Of a stretch of 64,000 nt of DNA, positions 42,904-52,702 are shown piece by piece. The stretch's first letter is position 1. Every line of letters starts with the position of its first letter. The notes beneath the pieces were generated by a model. That model saw only the letters and a program-made list of their open reading frames with translations. It was not told where the DNA came from and ran no database searches. Origin of the DNA: Shinella sp. PSBB067 (GTDB taxonomy: Bacteria; Pseudomonadota; Alphaproteobacteria; Rhizobiales; Rhizobiaceae); NCBI RefSeq assembly GCF_016839145.1, contig NZ_CP069303.1, forward strand, positions 2,604,001 to 2,668,000, given 5' to 3'. The position numbers were made by a program, and so were the translations under genes.

Positions 42904-44430
42904 TCAGGCCGCGGTCTTTTTCTTCAGGCCCGCCGAATAGCGCATGATCTCCTGCTCGGAGATCTCCTCGCCTTCGAGAATGCCGACGATCCGCCCTTCC
43001 CGCATGACGGCGACGCGCGTGCACAGGCCGATGATCTCCGGCATCTCCGAGGAGACGACGACGATCGACTTGCCGTCGCGGGCGAGCGCCGAGATGAAAT
43101 GGTAGATCTGCTGCTTGGTGCCGACATCGATGCCGCGCGTCGGCTCGTCGATGATGATGACGTCCGGCTCGGTCTCCATGACCTTTGCGAGCAACAGCTT
43201 CTGCTGGTTGCCGCCCGACATGCGCCCGGCGACGACGCGCCCGTCGCGCACGCGGATATCGAAACGCCGGCGGGCGCGCTCCAGCGCGGCGGCCTCGCTC
43301 TTCGGGCTCAGATAGCCATACTTGCCATGCTGCTCCAGCGATTGCAGCGTAAGGTTCGCCGTCATGCGCGAGTTCAGCAGCAGGCCCTTGTGCTTGCGGT
43401 CCTTGGTCATGTAGGCGATGCCGACCCGGTTGGCGGCATGGACGTCGCCGCCCGGCACGCTCTCGCCGCGCACCCTGACCTCGCCGGCCGAACGCGACCG
43501 CAGCCCCGCGACGGCTTCCATCAGCTCTGTACGGCCAGAGCCGATCAGGCCGGAAAAGCCGAGGATCTCGCCCTTGCGCACCTCGAAGCTCGCATCCTTG
43601 ACGTAATGCGTGGAAAGCCCCTCGACCGACAGCGTCACCTCTTCGTCGACGCTCGGCTCCTGCTTGGCGGGATAAAGGCTGGACAACTCGCGGCCGACCA
43701 TGAGCTGGGCGATGGATTCGCCATCGAGAATGCTGGTCGGCGCCGTCTTCACCCATTGCCCGTCGCGCAGCACCGTGACGCGGTCGGTGAGTTCCATCAC
43801 CTCGTCCAGCTTGTGCGAAACGAAGACGAAGGACGTGCCCTTTTCGCGCAATTTGCGCACCTGGCGGAAGAGGTAGTTGGTCTCCTCGCGGGAGAGGACG
43901 GCCGTCGGCTCGTCCATGAAGATGATGCGCGCATCGCGGCTGATGGCCTTCGCGATCTCCACCATCTGCTTGTCGGCGATGGAGAGCGAGCTGATCAGGG
44001 CATTCTCATCGACATGGGAGCCGAGCTGGTCGAGCACCCGGCGCGTCTCGGCGCGCATGAACTTGCGGTCGAGCACGCCGTAGCGCGTGACCTCGCGCCC
44101 GAGGAACAGGCTCTCGGTGACGGTGAGATGTTCGGCGAGGTTGAATTCCTGGTGGATGATGACGATGCCGAGCGCTTCGGCCTGCCCGTTCGGCGGCAGC
44201 TTCACCGGCTGCCCGTCCAGCAGGATCTCGCCGGAGGTCGGCTGCTCGAAACCGGAGAGGATCTTGACCAGCGTCGACTTGCCGGCGCCGTTCTCGCCCA
44301 TGAGCGCATGGATCTCACCGGCACGAAGCTCGAAATTGACGCTGAACAGCACCTGCACGCCACTGAAAGACTTGCTGATGCGACGCGCGGCAAGGACGAC
44401 GGGAGCCCCGTCGGCAGCGTCCGGATTCAT
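42904..44430 (-). CDS. Sugar ABC transporter ATPase (two-domain, RbsA-like)
   Basis: 508 aa with two ABC domains. Domain 1 has Walker A GENGAGKSTLVKIL near residue 45 and Walker B ARIIFMDEPTAVLS; domain 2 has a degenerate Walker A (GLIGSGRTELME) and signature SGGNQQKLLLAKVM with IIIDEPTRGIDVG. This arrangement is standard for CUT2 importers. First gene of the operon; the promoter lies beside the double operator at 44467-44507. Confidence 0.95.
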   Translation of the reverse strand: MNPDAADGAPVVLAARRISKSFSGVQVLFSVNFELRAGEIHALMGENGAGKSTLVKILSGFEQPTSGEILLDGQPVKLPPNGQAEALGIVIIHQEFNLAEHLTVTESLFLGREVTRYGVLDRKFMRAETRRVLDQLGSHVDENALISSLSIADKQMVEIAKAISRDARIIFMDEPTAVLSREETNYLFRQVRKLREKGTSFVFVSHKLDEVMELTDRVTVLRDGQWVKTAPTSILDGESIAQLMVGRELSSLYPAKQEPSVDEEVTLSVEGLSTHYVKDASFEVRKGEILGFSGLIGSGRTELMEAVAGLRSRSAGEVRVRGESVPGGDVHAANRVGIAYMTKDRKHKGLLLNSRMTANLTLQSLEQHGKYGYLSPKSEAAALERARRRFDIRVRDGRVVAGRMSGGNQQKLLLAKVMETEPDVIIIDEPTRGIDVGTKQQIYHFISALARDGKSIVVVSSEMPEIIGLCTRVAVMREGRIVGILEGEEISEQEIMRYSAGLKKKTAA

Positions 44431-44466
44431 CGATTTCCTCCCTGCGGCTCCTCGACCGCTTGACGA

Positions 44467-44507
44467 TGATGTAAACCTTTACACAGATCATGTAAAGGTT
44501 TACATCA
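44467..44507. promoter_or_regulatory. Double LacI-type operator
   Basis: A perfect 17-bp inverted repeat, TGATGTAAACCTTTACA and TGTAAAGGTTTACATCA, with a 7-bp spacer. Each arm contains its own 14-bp palindrome (TGTAAA-NN-TTTACA), and their centres are 21 bp apart, two helical turns. It stands 37 nt before the ABC ATPase start, between that operon and the divergent LacI gene, so it is almost certainly the site of that regulator. Confidence 0.85.
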
Positions 44508-44635
44508 CTGGATATCGAGAATTTTCACCAAGCGTCGTTTGACCCTCGGGCCAGTCTGTGTAGTGTCCCCGCAAGTCTTTTGATCATCGCCGTTCCGGAC
44601 GCCGTTTTTCGCCTTTCCGGACCTGCGACCGCCAA

Positions 44636-45679
44636 GTGAGAAACAGTTTGTCGTCGTCCAGTCCCGCCACGATCGAGGATGTCGCGCGCATCGCGCAGGT
44701 CTCGATCGCGACCGTCTCGCGGGCGATCCACACCCCGGAGAAGGTGGCGAATTCGACGCGGCTGAAGGTCAACCAGGCGATCGCCATCACCGGCTACACG
44801 ACCAATGCCATGGCGCGCAGCCTGCGCCTTGGCCGGTCGAACATGATCCTGGTCGTGGCGCCCGATATCGGCGACCCGAACTTCTCCAATATCCTCGTCG
44901 GCCTTGAGAACGAGGCGCGCGCGCATGGCTACGGCATCCTGATCGGCCATACGCAGAACGATCCACAGCGCGGGCTGGAATACCTGAAGTTCCTGAATTC
45001 CAACCAGGCGGCCGGGCTGATCCTCTTCACCGGCATTCTGCCCTTCGGCCACCAGTCGATGACGGCGCGCCTGCCGCCGTGCGTCGGCGTTTTCGAGCCG
45101 GTCTACAAGGGCGGCATCCCCTATGTCGGCGTCGACGACACCGAGGGCGCGCGCAAGGCCGTGGACCTTTTGATCGCCGAGGGCCACCGCAAGATCGCCT
45201 TCATCGGCGATTCGCGCACCCGCCTTGCCTACAGCCGCCGCCGGCAGGGCTATGACGAGGGGCTGGACGCGGCCGGCGTGCCGCCGGGCGAACGCATCGT
45301 GCTGGAGGGAGACGGTACCATCGAGAGCGGGCGCCTCGCGCTCGAACAGCTCTTCATGCGCGACACGCTGCCGAGCGCCTTCATGTGCGTCAACGACCAG
45401 ACGGCCATCGGCGTGATGATCGGCCTCGGTGCGCGCGGCTACGACATTCCGACAGATTTTTCCGTGACCGGCTTCGACGACGTGCCGCAGGCGACCTTCA
45501 TGACGCCCTCGCTCACCACGATCCGCCAGCCGCGCACCGCCATCGGCAAGAGCTCCATGGCGCTGCTGCTGGAGCTCCTCTCCGGCAGCGAGCCGCCGGA
45601 CGCGGAAATCCTGCTGACGCCGGACCTCATCGTGCGCAACTCGGTCTCGGCCCCGGCCCGGCGGTTTTTGAAACGGTAG
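44636..45679 (+). CDS. LacI-family regulator of the sugar ABC operon
   Basis: 347 aa. HTH TIEDVARIAQVSIATVSRAI with hinge, then a sugar-binding effector domain (MILVVAPDIGDPNFSNILVG, GFDDVPQATFMTPSLTTIRQ). It is divergent from the CUT2 operon and the double operator lies between them. The start is uncertain: GTG 44636 or TTG 44648, with no good ribosome box for either; a weakly translated repressor would not be surprising. A large palindrome behind it ends the transcript. Confidence 0.92.
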   Translation: MRNSLSSSSPATIEDVARIAQVSIATVSRAIHTPEKVANSTRLKVNQAIAITGYTTNAMARSLRLGRSNMILVVAPDIGDPNFSNILVGLENEARAHGYGILIGHTQNDPQRGLEYLKFLNSNQAAGLILFTGILPFGHQSMTARLPPCVGVFEPVYKGGIPYVGVDDTEGARKAVDLLIAEGHRKIAFIGDSRTRLAYSRRRQGYDEGLDAAGVPPGERIVLEGDGTIESGRLALEQLFMRDTLPSAFMCVNDQTAIGVMIGLGARGYDIPTDFSVTGFDDVPQATFMTPSLTTIRQPRTAIGKSSMALLLELLSGSEPPDAEILLTPDLIVRNSVSAPARRFLKR

Positions 45680-45690
45680 AGTTTGGGGTT

Positions 45691-45719
45691 ACCCCCTCTG
45701 CCCGCCGGGCAGAGGGGGT
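45691..45719. terminator. Bidirectional terminator between LacI and chemoreceptor genes
   Basis: A perfect 14-bp stem, ACCCCCTCTGCCCG/CGGGCAGAGGGGGT, with one unpaired base at the centre, between two convergent genes. Such a tight loop would extrude only after opening a few pairs. There is no T-run on either side. Confidence 0.7.
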
Positions 45720-45727
45720 GCCAGCCC

Positions 45728-47236
45728 TTACCCGTACCGCCGCTGCGCCGGCTTGGCCGAAGGCTGGCTGCGGCCGGCCGTGACGGTGAAGCGGTCGACG
45801 AGGTCCTTCAGCGTCGCGCTGATCTTCATGAGGTTGTGCGTGGCGGCGTTGGTCTGCTCGACCATCGCGGCGTTCTGCTGGGTCATCTGGTCCATGCTGC
45901 CGACGGCGGTGTTGATCTCCGAAATGCCGGCCGACTGCTCGCGGGCGGAGCTGGCGATGGCGTCGATATGGGCGTTGATGTGCACGACCTGCTCGCCGAT
46001 ATGGTGCAGCGCCTCGCCTGTCCGGTTGACCAGCGACACGCCGCGCTGCACGTCCTCGAAGGACTTGTCGATCAGCGCCTTGATCTCCTTGGCGGCCTCC
46101 GCGGATTTCTGTGCGAGCTCGCGCACCTCCTGCGCGACGACCGCAAAGCCCTTGCCGGCTTCGCCGGCCCGCGCCGCCTCGACGCCGGCATTCAGCGCCA
46201 GGAGGTTGGTCTGGAAGGAGATCTGGTCGATGACGCCGATGATCTGCGTGATCCTGCCGGACGATTCCTGGATCGCGCTCATGGCCGATACCGCCTGCTC
46301 GACGACGTCGCCGGAGCGCTTGGCCTCGTCCGTCGCGCTGGCGACGACACGGCGGGCCTCTTCGGCGCGCTGCGCCGCCTCGCGGGAAATGGTGGTGATC
46401 TCCTCGACGGCCGCCGCGGTCTCTTCGAGCGAGGCGGCCTGCTGCTCCGTGCGCCGGGCCATGTCGTCCGTCGCATGGGCGAGCTCGCCGGAATTGCCGG
46501 CCGCATCGTCCGCCGCCGTCACGATGGCGCCGAGCGTGTCGTCGAGCTTCTCGATCGCCGCGTTGAAATTGGAGCGCAGCCGCTCGAACTGCGGGGCGAG
46601 CGGATTGTCGATGGCGGCGGTGAGATCGCCGCCGGCAAGGCGGTTGAGCGAGGTATCCAGGGCGCCGAGCGCCTCCTCCTGCTCGGCATTCAGCGCCTGC
46701 CGTTCGGCCTCCACCTTCTCGCGCTCCTCCTGCAGGGCTTCCAGATAGACCGAGATGGCATAGTCCATGTCGACCAGCGCGGCCTTGACGATGGAGGAAA
46801 TCTCCGCGCCGAGCGCCGCCGCCTTCTTGCGGTAGAGGAAGCCTTCGAGATGCTTTGCGATGACGCTCTCGACGATGGCCTCCAGGATCAGCGCATAGCC
46901 GCCGATATACCAGCGCGGCTCGAGGCCGAGGCGGGCATGCGTGCGGCCGATCGTCGTGACGGCATCGACATAATTTGAGTCAAACTTCGCAGAGGCGATC
47001 AGCTCCCAATGCTTGACCTGGCGCCCCTTGGCGCTCTGGACATGCGCCTCGCTGGAAAAGAACCGTGCCGTCTCGGGCGTGGCACGCGCCTTGCGGTAGA
47101 AGGTGTCGAGCGCGCCGTCGAGCGAGGCGGAGATTGTCGGCAGCGCCCTCAGCAACGCCTCGCGCTGGCCGGTGTCGAGATCGACGAACCGGAGGCGTTC
47201 ATTCAACTGCTGCGTCTTGGCATCCTGCGCTGACAT
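45728..47236 (-). CDS. Globin-coupled chemoreceptor (HemAT-like MCP)
   Basis: 502 aa, no membrane segment. Residues 15-170 form a protoglobin sensor: [20 protein letters not shown] holds the proximal heme histidine His100. A HAMP-like linker ([20 protein letters not shown]) leads to a methyl-accepting signalling domain with the hairpin tip [20 protein letters not shown]. It should sense oxygen through heme and signal to CheA. AGGAGG 9 nt before ATG 47236 sets the start. No che genes are adjacent. Confidence 0.93.
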   Translation of the reverse strand: MSAQDAKTQQLNERLRFVDLDTGQREALLRALPTISASLDGALDTFYRKARATPETARFFSSEAHVQSAKGRQVKHWELIASAKFDSNYVDAVTTIGRTHARLGLEPRWYIGGYALILEAIVESVIAKHLEGFLYRKKAAALGAEISSIVKAALVDMDYAISVYLEALQEEREKVEAERQALNAEQEEALGALDTSLNRLAGGDLTAAIDNPLAPQFERLRSNFNAAIEKLDDTLGAIVTAADDAAGNSGELAHATDDMARRTEQQAASLEETAAAVEEITTISREAAQRAEEARRVVASATDEAKRSGDVVEQAVSAMSAIQESSGRITQIIGVIDQISFQTNLLALNAGVEAARAGEAGKGFAVVAQEVRELAQKSAEAAKEIKALIDKSFEDVQRGVSLVNRTGEALHHIGEQVVHINAHIDAIASSAREQSAGISEINTAVGSMDQMTQQNAAMVEQTNAATHNLMKISATLKDLVDRFTVTAGRSQPSAKPAQRRYG

Positions 47237-47577
47237 CGGGCAGATCCTCCTGCGTTGGAAATGGCGACTGACGCCAAGTCCCGAATCGGGATCAAAGCTT
47301 TCGGTCTGTAGTGATTTTTTACAGGAGACAGTAAACAAAAGCTGTAGGATCGAGGACAATGCCAGTCACAAAATTGATGTATGGTAATTTTTGCTCGGAT
47401 TTAAATCGTAAGCCTCACTTATCAACGATAAAAATCACACAAATACGCCAAGATCGAAGGTACAATCAAGTACATTGAAAAGTATATCTCACGTAACGTG
47501 AGGCGTGACGCCGCGCGGATGAAAAGGGGCGCCCGAAGGCGCCCCGCGATAACCCGGATGATGCGTGCCCGGCGGCG
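47237..47577. other. Spacer between chemoreceptor and xylA with a palindrome
   Basis: 341 bp, AT-rich around 47290-47490, holding the chemoreceptor promoter on the minus strand. CTCACGT-A-ACGTGAG at 47488-47502 is a perfect 15-bp inverted repeat of unknown use. The xylA terminator lies at 47526-47545. Short frames here have no ribosome site. Confidence 0.5.
47526..47545 (-). terminator. Terminator of the xylose operon
   Basis: An 8-bp stem GGGGCGCC/GGCGCCCC with the stable CGAA/TTCG-type loop, followed on the minus strand by TTTTC. It lies 33 nt after the xylA stop. Confidence 0.88.
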
Positions 47578-48888
47578 TCAGACGTAGCGGTTGACGACGT
47601 TTTCCAGGAATTCCTGCCGGCCGGAACGCGGCTGCGGGTTGACGTTGCCGTCGCGCACATAGGCCTCCAGCGCTTCCAGCGAGGAACCGCCGGAAAGGAT
47701 CTTCTGCGCATCCGGCTTCTGCCAGCCGGCATAGCGCTCGGCGAGCGGGCCGGAAAGCGCCTTGTCCTCGATCATCCTCGCCGCCGCCTTCAGGCCGCGC
47801 GCGCAGCAATCCATGCCACCGATATGGCCGATGAGAAGGTCCGCCGGGTCGATCGACTGGCGGCGCAGCTTGGCGTCGAAATTGGTACCGCCCTTGGTGA
47901 AACCGCCGCCGGCGAGCACCTGGTAATAGGCAAGCGCCATTTCCGGCACGTTGTTGGGGAACTGGTCGGTATCCCAGCCGGACTGGTAGTCGTTTCGGTT
48001 CATGTCGATGGAGCCGAAGATGCCGAGCGCGTTGGCGAGCGCCAGCTCGTGCTCGAAGGAATGGCCGGCAAGGATCGCGTGGCCCTGCTCGATATTCACC
48101 TTCACCTCGTTTTCCAGGCCGTACTTCCTGAGGAAGCCGTAGACCGTCGCGACGTCGTAGTCGTACTGGTGCTTGGTCGGCTCCTGCGGCTTCGGCTCGA
48201 TGAGAATCGCGCCCTTGAAACCGATCTTGTGCTTGTATTCCACCACCATGTTGACGAAGCGGCCGAGCTGGTCGAGCTCCTGGCCGAGATTGGTGTTGAG
48301 CAGGGTCTCGTAGCCTTCGCGGCCGCCCCACAGCACGTAGTTGTCGCCGCCGAGGCGCTGGGTGGCATCCATGCAGGTCTTCACCGTCGCGGCGGCGAAG
48401 GCGAAGACGTCTGGGTCCGGATTGGTCGCGGCGCCGCCCATGTAGCGGCGGTTCGAGAAGAGGTTCGCCGTGCCCCAGAGCAGCTTGACGCCGGTCGCGG
48501 CCTGTTTTTCGGCGAAATAGTCGACGATCTCGTTGAGGTTCTTCGTGTTCTCGACGAAGTCCTTGCCTTCCGGGCGCACGTCCGCGTCATGGAAGCAGTA
48601 GAAGGGCACGCCGAGGAGCTGGAAGAATTCGAAGGCGACGTCGGCCTTCAGCTTCGCCGCCTTCATGCTGTCCTCGAACCACGGGCGCTCGAAGGTCTGC
48701 CCGCCGAAGGGGTCGCCGCCCGGCCAGACGAAGGTGTGCCAATAGGCGACGGCGAAGCGCAGGTGCTCCTCCATGCGCTTGCCCATGACGATCTCGTCGG
48801 GATTGTAGTGGCGGAAGGCGAGCGGATTGGTGCTCTCGGGACCTTCGTATCTGATCTTGGCGATATCGCCGAAAAAGCCGGTGGCCAT
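47578..48888 (-). CDS. xylA: Xylose isomerase
   Basis: 436 aa, class II length. Active-site His100 and Asp103 in [13 protein letters not shown]; metal ligands in [34 protein letters not shown] and [20 protein letters not shown]. It converts D-xylose to D-xylulose in the cytosol. It lies 27 bp after xylB, last in the lacI-xylB-xylA operon. Intact. Confidence 0.97.
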   Translation of the reverse strand: MATGFFGDIAKIRYEGPESTNPLAFRHYNPDEIVMGKRMEEHLRFAVAYWHTFVWPGGDPFGGQTFERPWFEDSMKAAKLKADVAFEFFQLLGVPFYCFHDADVRPEGKDFVENTKNLNEIVDYFAEKQAATGVKLLWGTANLFSNRRYMGGAATNPDPDVFAFAAATVKTCMDATQRLGGDNYVLWGGREGYETLLNTNLGQELDQLGRFVNMVVEYKHKIGFKGAILIEPKPQEPTKHQYDYDVATVYGFLRKYGLENEVKVNIEQGHAILAGHSFEHELALANALGIFGSIDMNRNDYQSGWDTDQFPNNVPEMALAYYQVLAGGGFTKGGTNFDAKLRRQSIDPADLLIGHIGGMDCCARGLKAAARMIEDKALSGPLAERYAGWQKPDAQKILSGGSSLEALEAYVRDGNVNPQPRSGRQEFLENVVNRYV

Positions 48889-48915
48889 GGGTGTCTCCTC
48901 TCGAATGGTCGTTGA

Positions 48916-50370
48916 TCAGTAGGCGGCGCGGATCGCCGGATAGAGCCGGCGGTAGCGCTGGTAGGCATCCTCGTAGGCGGCGGTGAGCGCGGCCTCGGGT
49001 TCGATGGTTTCGGCAGTGGCGGGGGCGGTCAGCACCGCCGTCGGGTTCGCGCCGGTGGCGGCGATGAGACCGAGGCGTGCGGCGCCGAAGGCGGCACCGA
49101 AATCGCCGTCGGCCGGCAGGTCGACGGGAAGGTTCAGGGCCGTGGCGATGGATTTCAGCCAGTAATGCGAGCGCGAACCGCCGCCGATGGCGGTGACGCG
49201 CGACAGCCGCGTGCCGGCGGATTTCAGCGCTTCGAGATTGTCGCGCAGCGCGAAGGAGACGCCCTCCAGCACCGCCTGCGTCAGCACCGGCCGGCCGCTC
49301 TCATGGCCGAGGCCGAGGAAGGCACCGCGGATGGCCGCATCGTTGTGCGGCGTGCGCTCGCCGGAGAGATAGGGCAGGAAGGTGACGCTCGACGGGGCCT
49401 TCAGCGCCTCGCCGAGTTCCTTCGTGAGATCGGCGGCAGAGGCGCCGGTGACGCGCGAATGCCAGTTGAGCGCGTCGGTCGCCGAGAGGATGACGCCCAT
49501 CTGGTGCCAGGTGTCCGGCAGCGCGTGGCAGAAGGCATGCACGGCGCTTTCCGGGTTCGGCAGGTAGCTGGCGTTCGCCGCGAAGAGCACGCCGGAGGTG
49601 CCCAGCGAAACGAAGGCCGTGCCCTCGCGCACCGTGCCCATGCCGCAGGCCGAGGCCGCATTGTCGCCCGCCCCGCCGGCAACGACGACACCCTCGCCGA
49701 GACCCCATTTCGACGATAGCTCCGGCCGCAGCATACCGGCCGGCTCGGTGCCTTCCACGAGGCCCGGCATCTGGCGCTCCTCGAGGTCGGTCGCGGCCAG
49801 CAGCTCGGCGGACCATTTGCGTGCGCCGGTATCGAGCCAGGACGTGCCTGCGGAATCGGACATTTCGGAGAGGTGCTCGCCGGTGAGCCACAGGCGGAGA
49901 TAGTCCTTGGGCAGCAGCACCCGGCGGACCTTGGCGAAGATATCAGGCTCGTTGTTCTTCACCCAGGCGAGCTTCGGCGCGGTGAAGCCGGGAAAGACGA
50001 TATTGCCGGTAATCTTTCGAAAGCGCGGATCGGCGTCGAGCGCGGCGGCTTCCCTGTGGCTGCGCGTGTCGTTCCACATGATGCAGGGGCGCAGCACCCT
50101 GTCGTCCGCATCGACCAGCGTCGCGCCATGCATGTGGCCGGAAAGGCCGATGCCGCGCACGGCGGAGAATTCGGCGGGGTGCGCAGCGCGAAGGCTGGCG
50201 ATCGCTTCCTCCGTCGCGCGGATCCAGTCGGCCGGGTCCTGCTCCGACCAGCCGGCGTGAAGGCGCGCGGTCTCGACCTCCCTGCCGGAGGCCGAGCCGA
50301 CGACCCTCTGGTCCGCATCGATCAGCATGGCTTTCACGCCCGACGTGCCGAGGTCGATCCCGAGATACAT
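48916..50370 (-). CDS. xylB: Xylulokinase
   Basis: 484 aa. FGGY-family kinase: YLGIDLGTSGVKAMLID at the N-terminus for ATP phosphate, GLSGHMHGATLVD for sugar, LPYLSGERTPHNDA and AIGGGSRSHYWLKSIATAL at the C-terminal lobe. It phosphorylates D-xylulose to xylulose-5-phosphate, which enters the pentose phosphate pathway. It begins 9 bp after the LacI regulator gene. Confidence 0.96.
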   Translation of the reverse strand: MYLGIDLGTSGVKAMLIDADQRVVGSASGREVETARLHAGWSEQDPADWIRATEEAIASLRAAHPAEFSAVRGIGLSGHMHGATLVDADDRVLRPCIMWNDTRSHREAAALDADPRFRKITGNIVFPGFTAPKLAWVKNNEPDIFAKVRRVLLPKDYLRLWLTGEHLSEMSDSAGTSWLDTGARKWSAELLAATDLEERQMPGLVEGTEPAGMLRPELSSKWGLGEGVVVAGGAGDNAASACGMGTVREGTAFVSLGTSGVLFAANASYLPNPESAVHAFCHALPDTWHQMGVILSATDALNWHSRVTGASAADLTKELGEALKAPSSVTFLPYLSGERTPHNDAAIRGAFLGLGHESGRPVLTQAVLEGVSFALRDNLEALKSAGTRLSRVTAIGGGSRSHYWLKSIATALNLPVDLPADGDFGAAFGAARLGLIAATGANPTAVLTAPATAETIEPEAALTAAYEDAYQRYRRLYPAIRAAY

Positions 50371-50379
50371 GGCTGTCTC

Positions 50380-51423
50380 CTAGTTTTCCTCGTCCGGGCC
50401 GGCCGGGAGGTTGTCCTTGATGAAGATGTCGAGGCGGATGCGCTCCTGCGCGGCGTTGACCGGCAGGCCGTCCGCCTTGGCGCGCAGCACGCGGATGGCG
50501 CTGCGCACCTCGTGGCCGGCATCCTGGTTGAGCACCGCATCGACGACGCCGCTTTCCAGCGCCGCCCGGGTCTCGCCGGTCAGCTCGTGCACGATCACGC
50601 AGAGATCGCCCCTGCCCCTAGCCGAAAGCGCGGCGATGAGGCCGCGATTACCGGCGCCGAGGCTGTAGATGCCGGCAAGGTCCGGCACCTTGGCGAGGCA
50701 ATCGGCGATCAGCGAGAAGGAAAGCTCCGGATCGTCCTGCCCTTCCAGCACCGGCAGGATGGCGCGGGGCTCCGGCATGGCCGACATGGCGGCGAGAAAA
50801 CCTTCGAGGCGCTCGCCATGGTCGCGCACCCGCATGGAGCCGGCGAGCACCGCGACGGGGCCGGGCCGGCCGCCGAGGAAGCGGCCCATCAGGCTGCCGG
50901 CGGTGCGGCCGGCGGCGATATTGTCGACGCCGACGAAATGATCGCGACCCGAGCCGGCAAGGTCGGAAACGAGCGTGACGAGGGGAATGCCTGCGGCATG
51001 CGCGCGGGAGATGGCGTCGGTGACGTCCGGCGCATCCACGGCAACGGCGGCGATGCCGGAAACGTCCCCGGCGATGGCGGCATCAATGGCCTTCGCCAGC
51101 GCCGCCGCGTCGAAGGCCGGCACCGTCGCCACGGAAAGGCGGGTGCGCTCGGCGGCGGAATGAAGGCCGGCGCGGCGCACCTCCGCCTCCAGCCCGCGCA
51201 TGAAGGGATTGTCGCCATCCGGCAGGATGAAGACGAGCGGATAGACGCGGCCCTTGGCAAGGTTCGCCGCCGCGACGTCGCGCACATAGCCGAGCGCGGC
51301 GATCGCCGCCTCGACCCTGGCGCGCGTGACGCCGCGCACGCCCGGCCGGTCGTTCAGGACGCGGTCGACCGTGGCGAGGCTGACGCCCGCCTTGTCGGCG
51401 ATATCGTGAACCGTGGGTCTCAT
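50380..51423 (-). CDS. LacI-family regulator of the xylose operon
   Basis: 347 aa. HTH PTVHDIADKAGVSLATVDRV and a sugar-binding domain (PLVFILPDGDNPFMRGLEAE, HFVGVDNIAAGRTAGSLMG). The VDRVLN start of the hinge is seen in a sub-branch of LacI proteins often linked to CUT2/xylose genes. Being first gene of the operon it should autoregulate together with xylBA. A candidate operator lies at 51458-51473. D-xylose or xylulose is the obvious inducer by context. Confidence 0.92.
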   Translation of the reverse strand: MRPTVHDIADKAGVSLATVDRVLNDRPGVRGVTRARVEAAIAALGYVRDVAAANLAKGRVYPLVFILPDGDNPFMRGLEAEVRRAGLHSAAERTRLSVATVPAFDAAALAKAIDAAIAGDVSGIAAVAVDAPDVTDAISRAHAAGIPLVTLVSDLAGSGRDHFVGVDNIAAGRTAGSLMGRFLGGRPGPVAVLAGSMRVRDHGERLEGFLAAMSAMPEPRAILPVLEGQDDPELSFSLIADCLAKVPDLAGIYSLGAGNRGLIAALSARGRGDLCVIVHELTGETRAALESGVVDAVLNQDAGHEVRSAIRVLRAKADGLPVNAAQERIRLDIFIKDNLPAGPDEEN

Positions 51424-51457
51424 CTCTCCTCCGTGGCGAGAGCCTTAGAGGAATTTT

Positions 51458-51473
51458 TGATGTACGTAAATCA
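51458..51473. promoter_or_regulatory. Candidate operator of the xylose operon
   Basis: TGATGTACGTAAATCA: outer arms TGAT/ATCA and a central ACGT in an AT-rich patch, 35-50 nt before the regulator gene. Imperfect but the only symmetric element in this 90-bp spacer. Confidence 0.5.
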
Positions 51474-51513
51474 GAAATTTTCAGGCAAGGTCCGTAGGCC
51501 GGTTTTGCCGGGC

Positions 51514-52626
51514 CTAGAGACGCTTGCTGAAGGCGTGGGTGAAGAGGAGATCGGCGGGGTTCTCGCCGGCCTTCGCGAGGGCGACATCCATAAAGGTGTC
51601 GGCGACGCGCACCAGCGCGAGGCCGCCCAGGAAGGCGGCGATGGGCTTGAAGATATCATAGCCCTCGCGGTTGTAGATCATCGGCGTCGGATGCTCGTGG
51701 CCATGGAAGATGCCGGCGACATTGTAGCCCTTGAGGGCGGCAAGCAGGGCGGCGCGCTCCTCGTCGCTCCACCAGTGCGCGGGACCGGCGCCGGTCGGAT
51801 CGAAGGTCTTCGCCGCCGGGTCCCAGTGCTCGGTGGAGAAATGGTCCCAGCCGTAATGCTGGAAGAGCACGACGGGCCGGCCGTCTGCGGCATAGGTTGC
51901 AAGGTCCTGCTGCAGCCAGTTGAGGCCGCTGATCGCCCCCTTCGTATCGTCTCCGCCGAAGCGCTGGAGCTGGACGAGATGCAGCCCGCCCCAATCCCAG
52001 GAATAGTTGTCCGAATCGAGATCGTAGTTCGTCACCGGCACCGGCGCCTTGTAGAAGACAGTGGAGCGGTGGTTGAGCTCGACATAATCGCGCAGTTCAC
52101 GGCGATACCAGTCGACATGCGGCGGCACGCCGTCCTGATCGAGATCGTGATTGCCGAGGCCGTTATAGACGGGATAGTGCACCCGGTCCGGCCCGGTGCC
52201 CTGCTGGTAGCGGCTGGCGAATTGCTGGAGCTGCCACCCCTCGCCCGGCACCTTCACCTGCCCGCCGCCATCGTCCGTCATGTCGCCGCCGAGCACGAGG
52301 CCGAGCGGCGCGGCGATGGGCGCGCCGGCGCTCGCAAGGCCGGAGGGCTTGCCGTCGATCACCGCCGGCCAGATGAGCCCGCCGACCGCGTTGACCGCCC
52401 CGACATGCCGCAGCAGCGCGGCATCCGTCTTGCCCTCGGCCGCGCAGTTCGGACTAAGGCCGTCCGCCGAGACGAGGCAGGCATGAACGTCGCAGGAAAA
52501 CAGGAAGGTCGCGTCCGTCGCGGCGCGCTGCGCCCCGGCGGCAGCCGCAAGCCTTGGCAGGGCGAGGGAAAGGCCGAGGCCGCCCGCGGCTGTCAGGAGG
52601 TGGCGGCGGGTGGGGTTGAAGGACAT
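51514..52626 (-). CDS. Tat-exported metallophosphoesterase
   Basis: 370 aa. The N-terminus MSFNPTRRHLLTAAGGLGLS is a twin-arginine signal. The calcineurin-like metal motifs are present: CDVHA (D-x-H), LGGDMTDD, GLGNHDLD, LFQHYGWD and IFHGHEH. It would hydrolyse phosphomonoesters or diesters in the periplasm with two metals, folded before export. It is related to proteins annotated as acid phosphatase-like. Substrate unknown. It stands just upstream of the xylose operon on the same strand but is separated by 90 bp with its own operator. Confidence 0.9.
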   Translation of the reverse strand: MSFNPTRRHLLTAAGGLGLSLALPRLAAAAGAQRAATDATFLFSCDVHACLVSADGLSPNCAAEGKTDAALLRHVGAVNAVGGLIWPAVIDGKPSGLASAGAPIAAPLGLVLGGDMTDDGGGQVKVPGEGWQLQQFASRYQQGTGPDRVHYPVYNGLGNHDLDQDGVPPHVDWYRRELRDYVELNHRSTVFYKAPVPVTNYDLDSDNYSWDWGGLHLVQLQRFGGDDTKGAISGLNWLQQDLATYAADGRPVVLFQHYGWDHFSTEHWDPAAKTFDPTGAGPAHWWSDEERAALLAALKGYNVAGIFHGHEHPTPMIYNREGYDIFKPIAAFLGGLALVRVADTFMDVALAKAGENPADLLFTHAFSKRL

Positions 52627-52702
52627 GCTTGTCTCCGGGCATCGATCACGCCGCCATTGTGGCGGACGGACCGATGTCCCGGCAAGAGGGTTTCGGGCGA
52701 GC

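Noticed and set aside
47103..47387. A 94-codon plus-strand frame over the chemoreceptor N-terminus
   Set aside because: It overlaps coding DNA of the receptor, has no ribosome site and no recognisable protein character.
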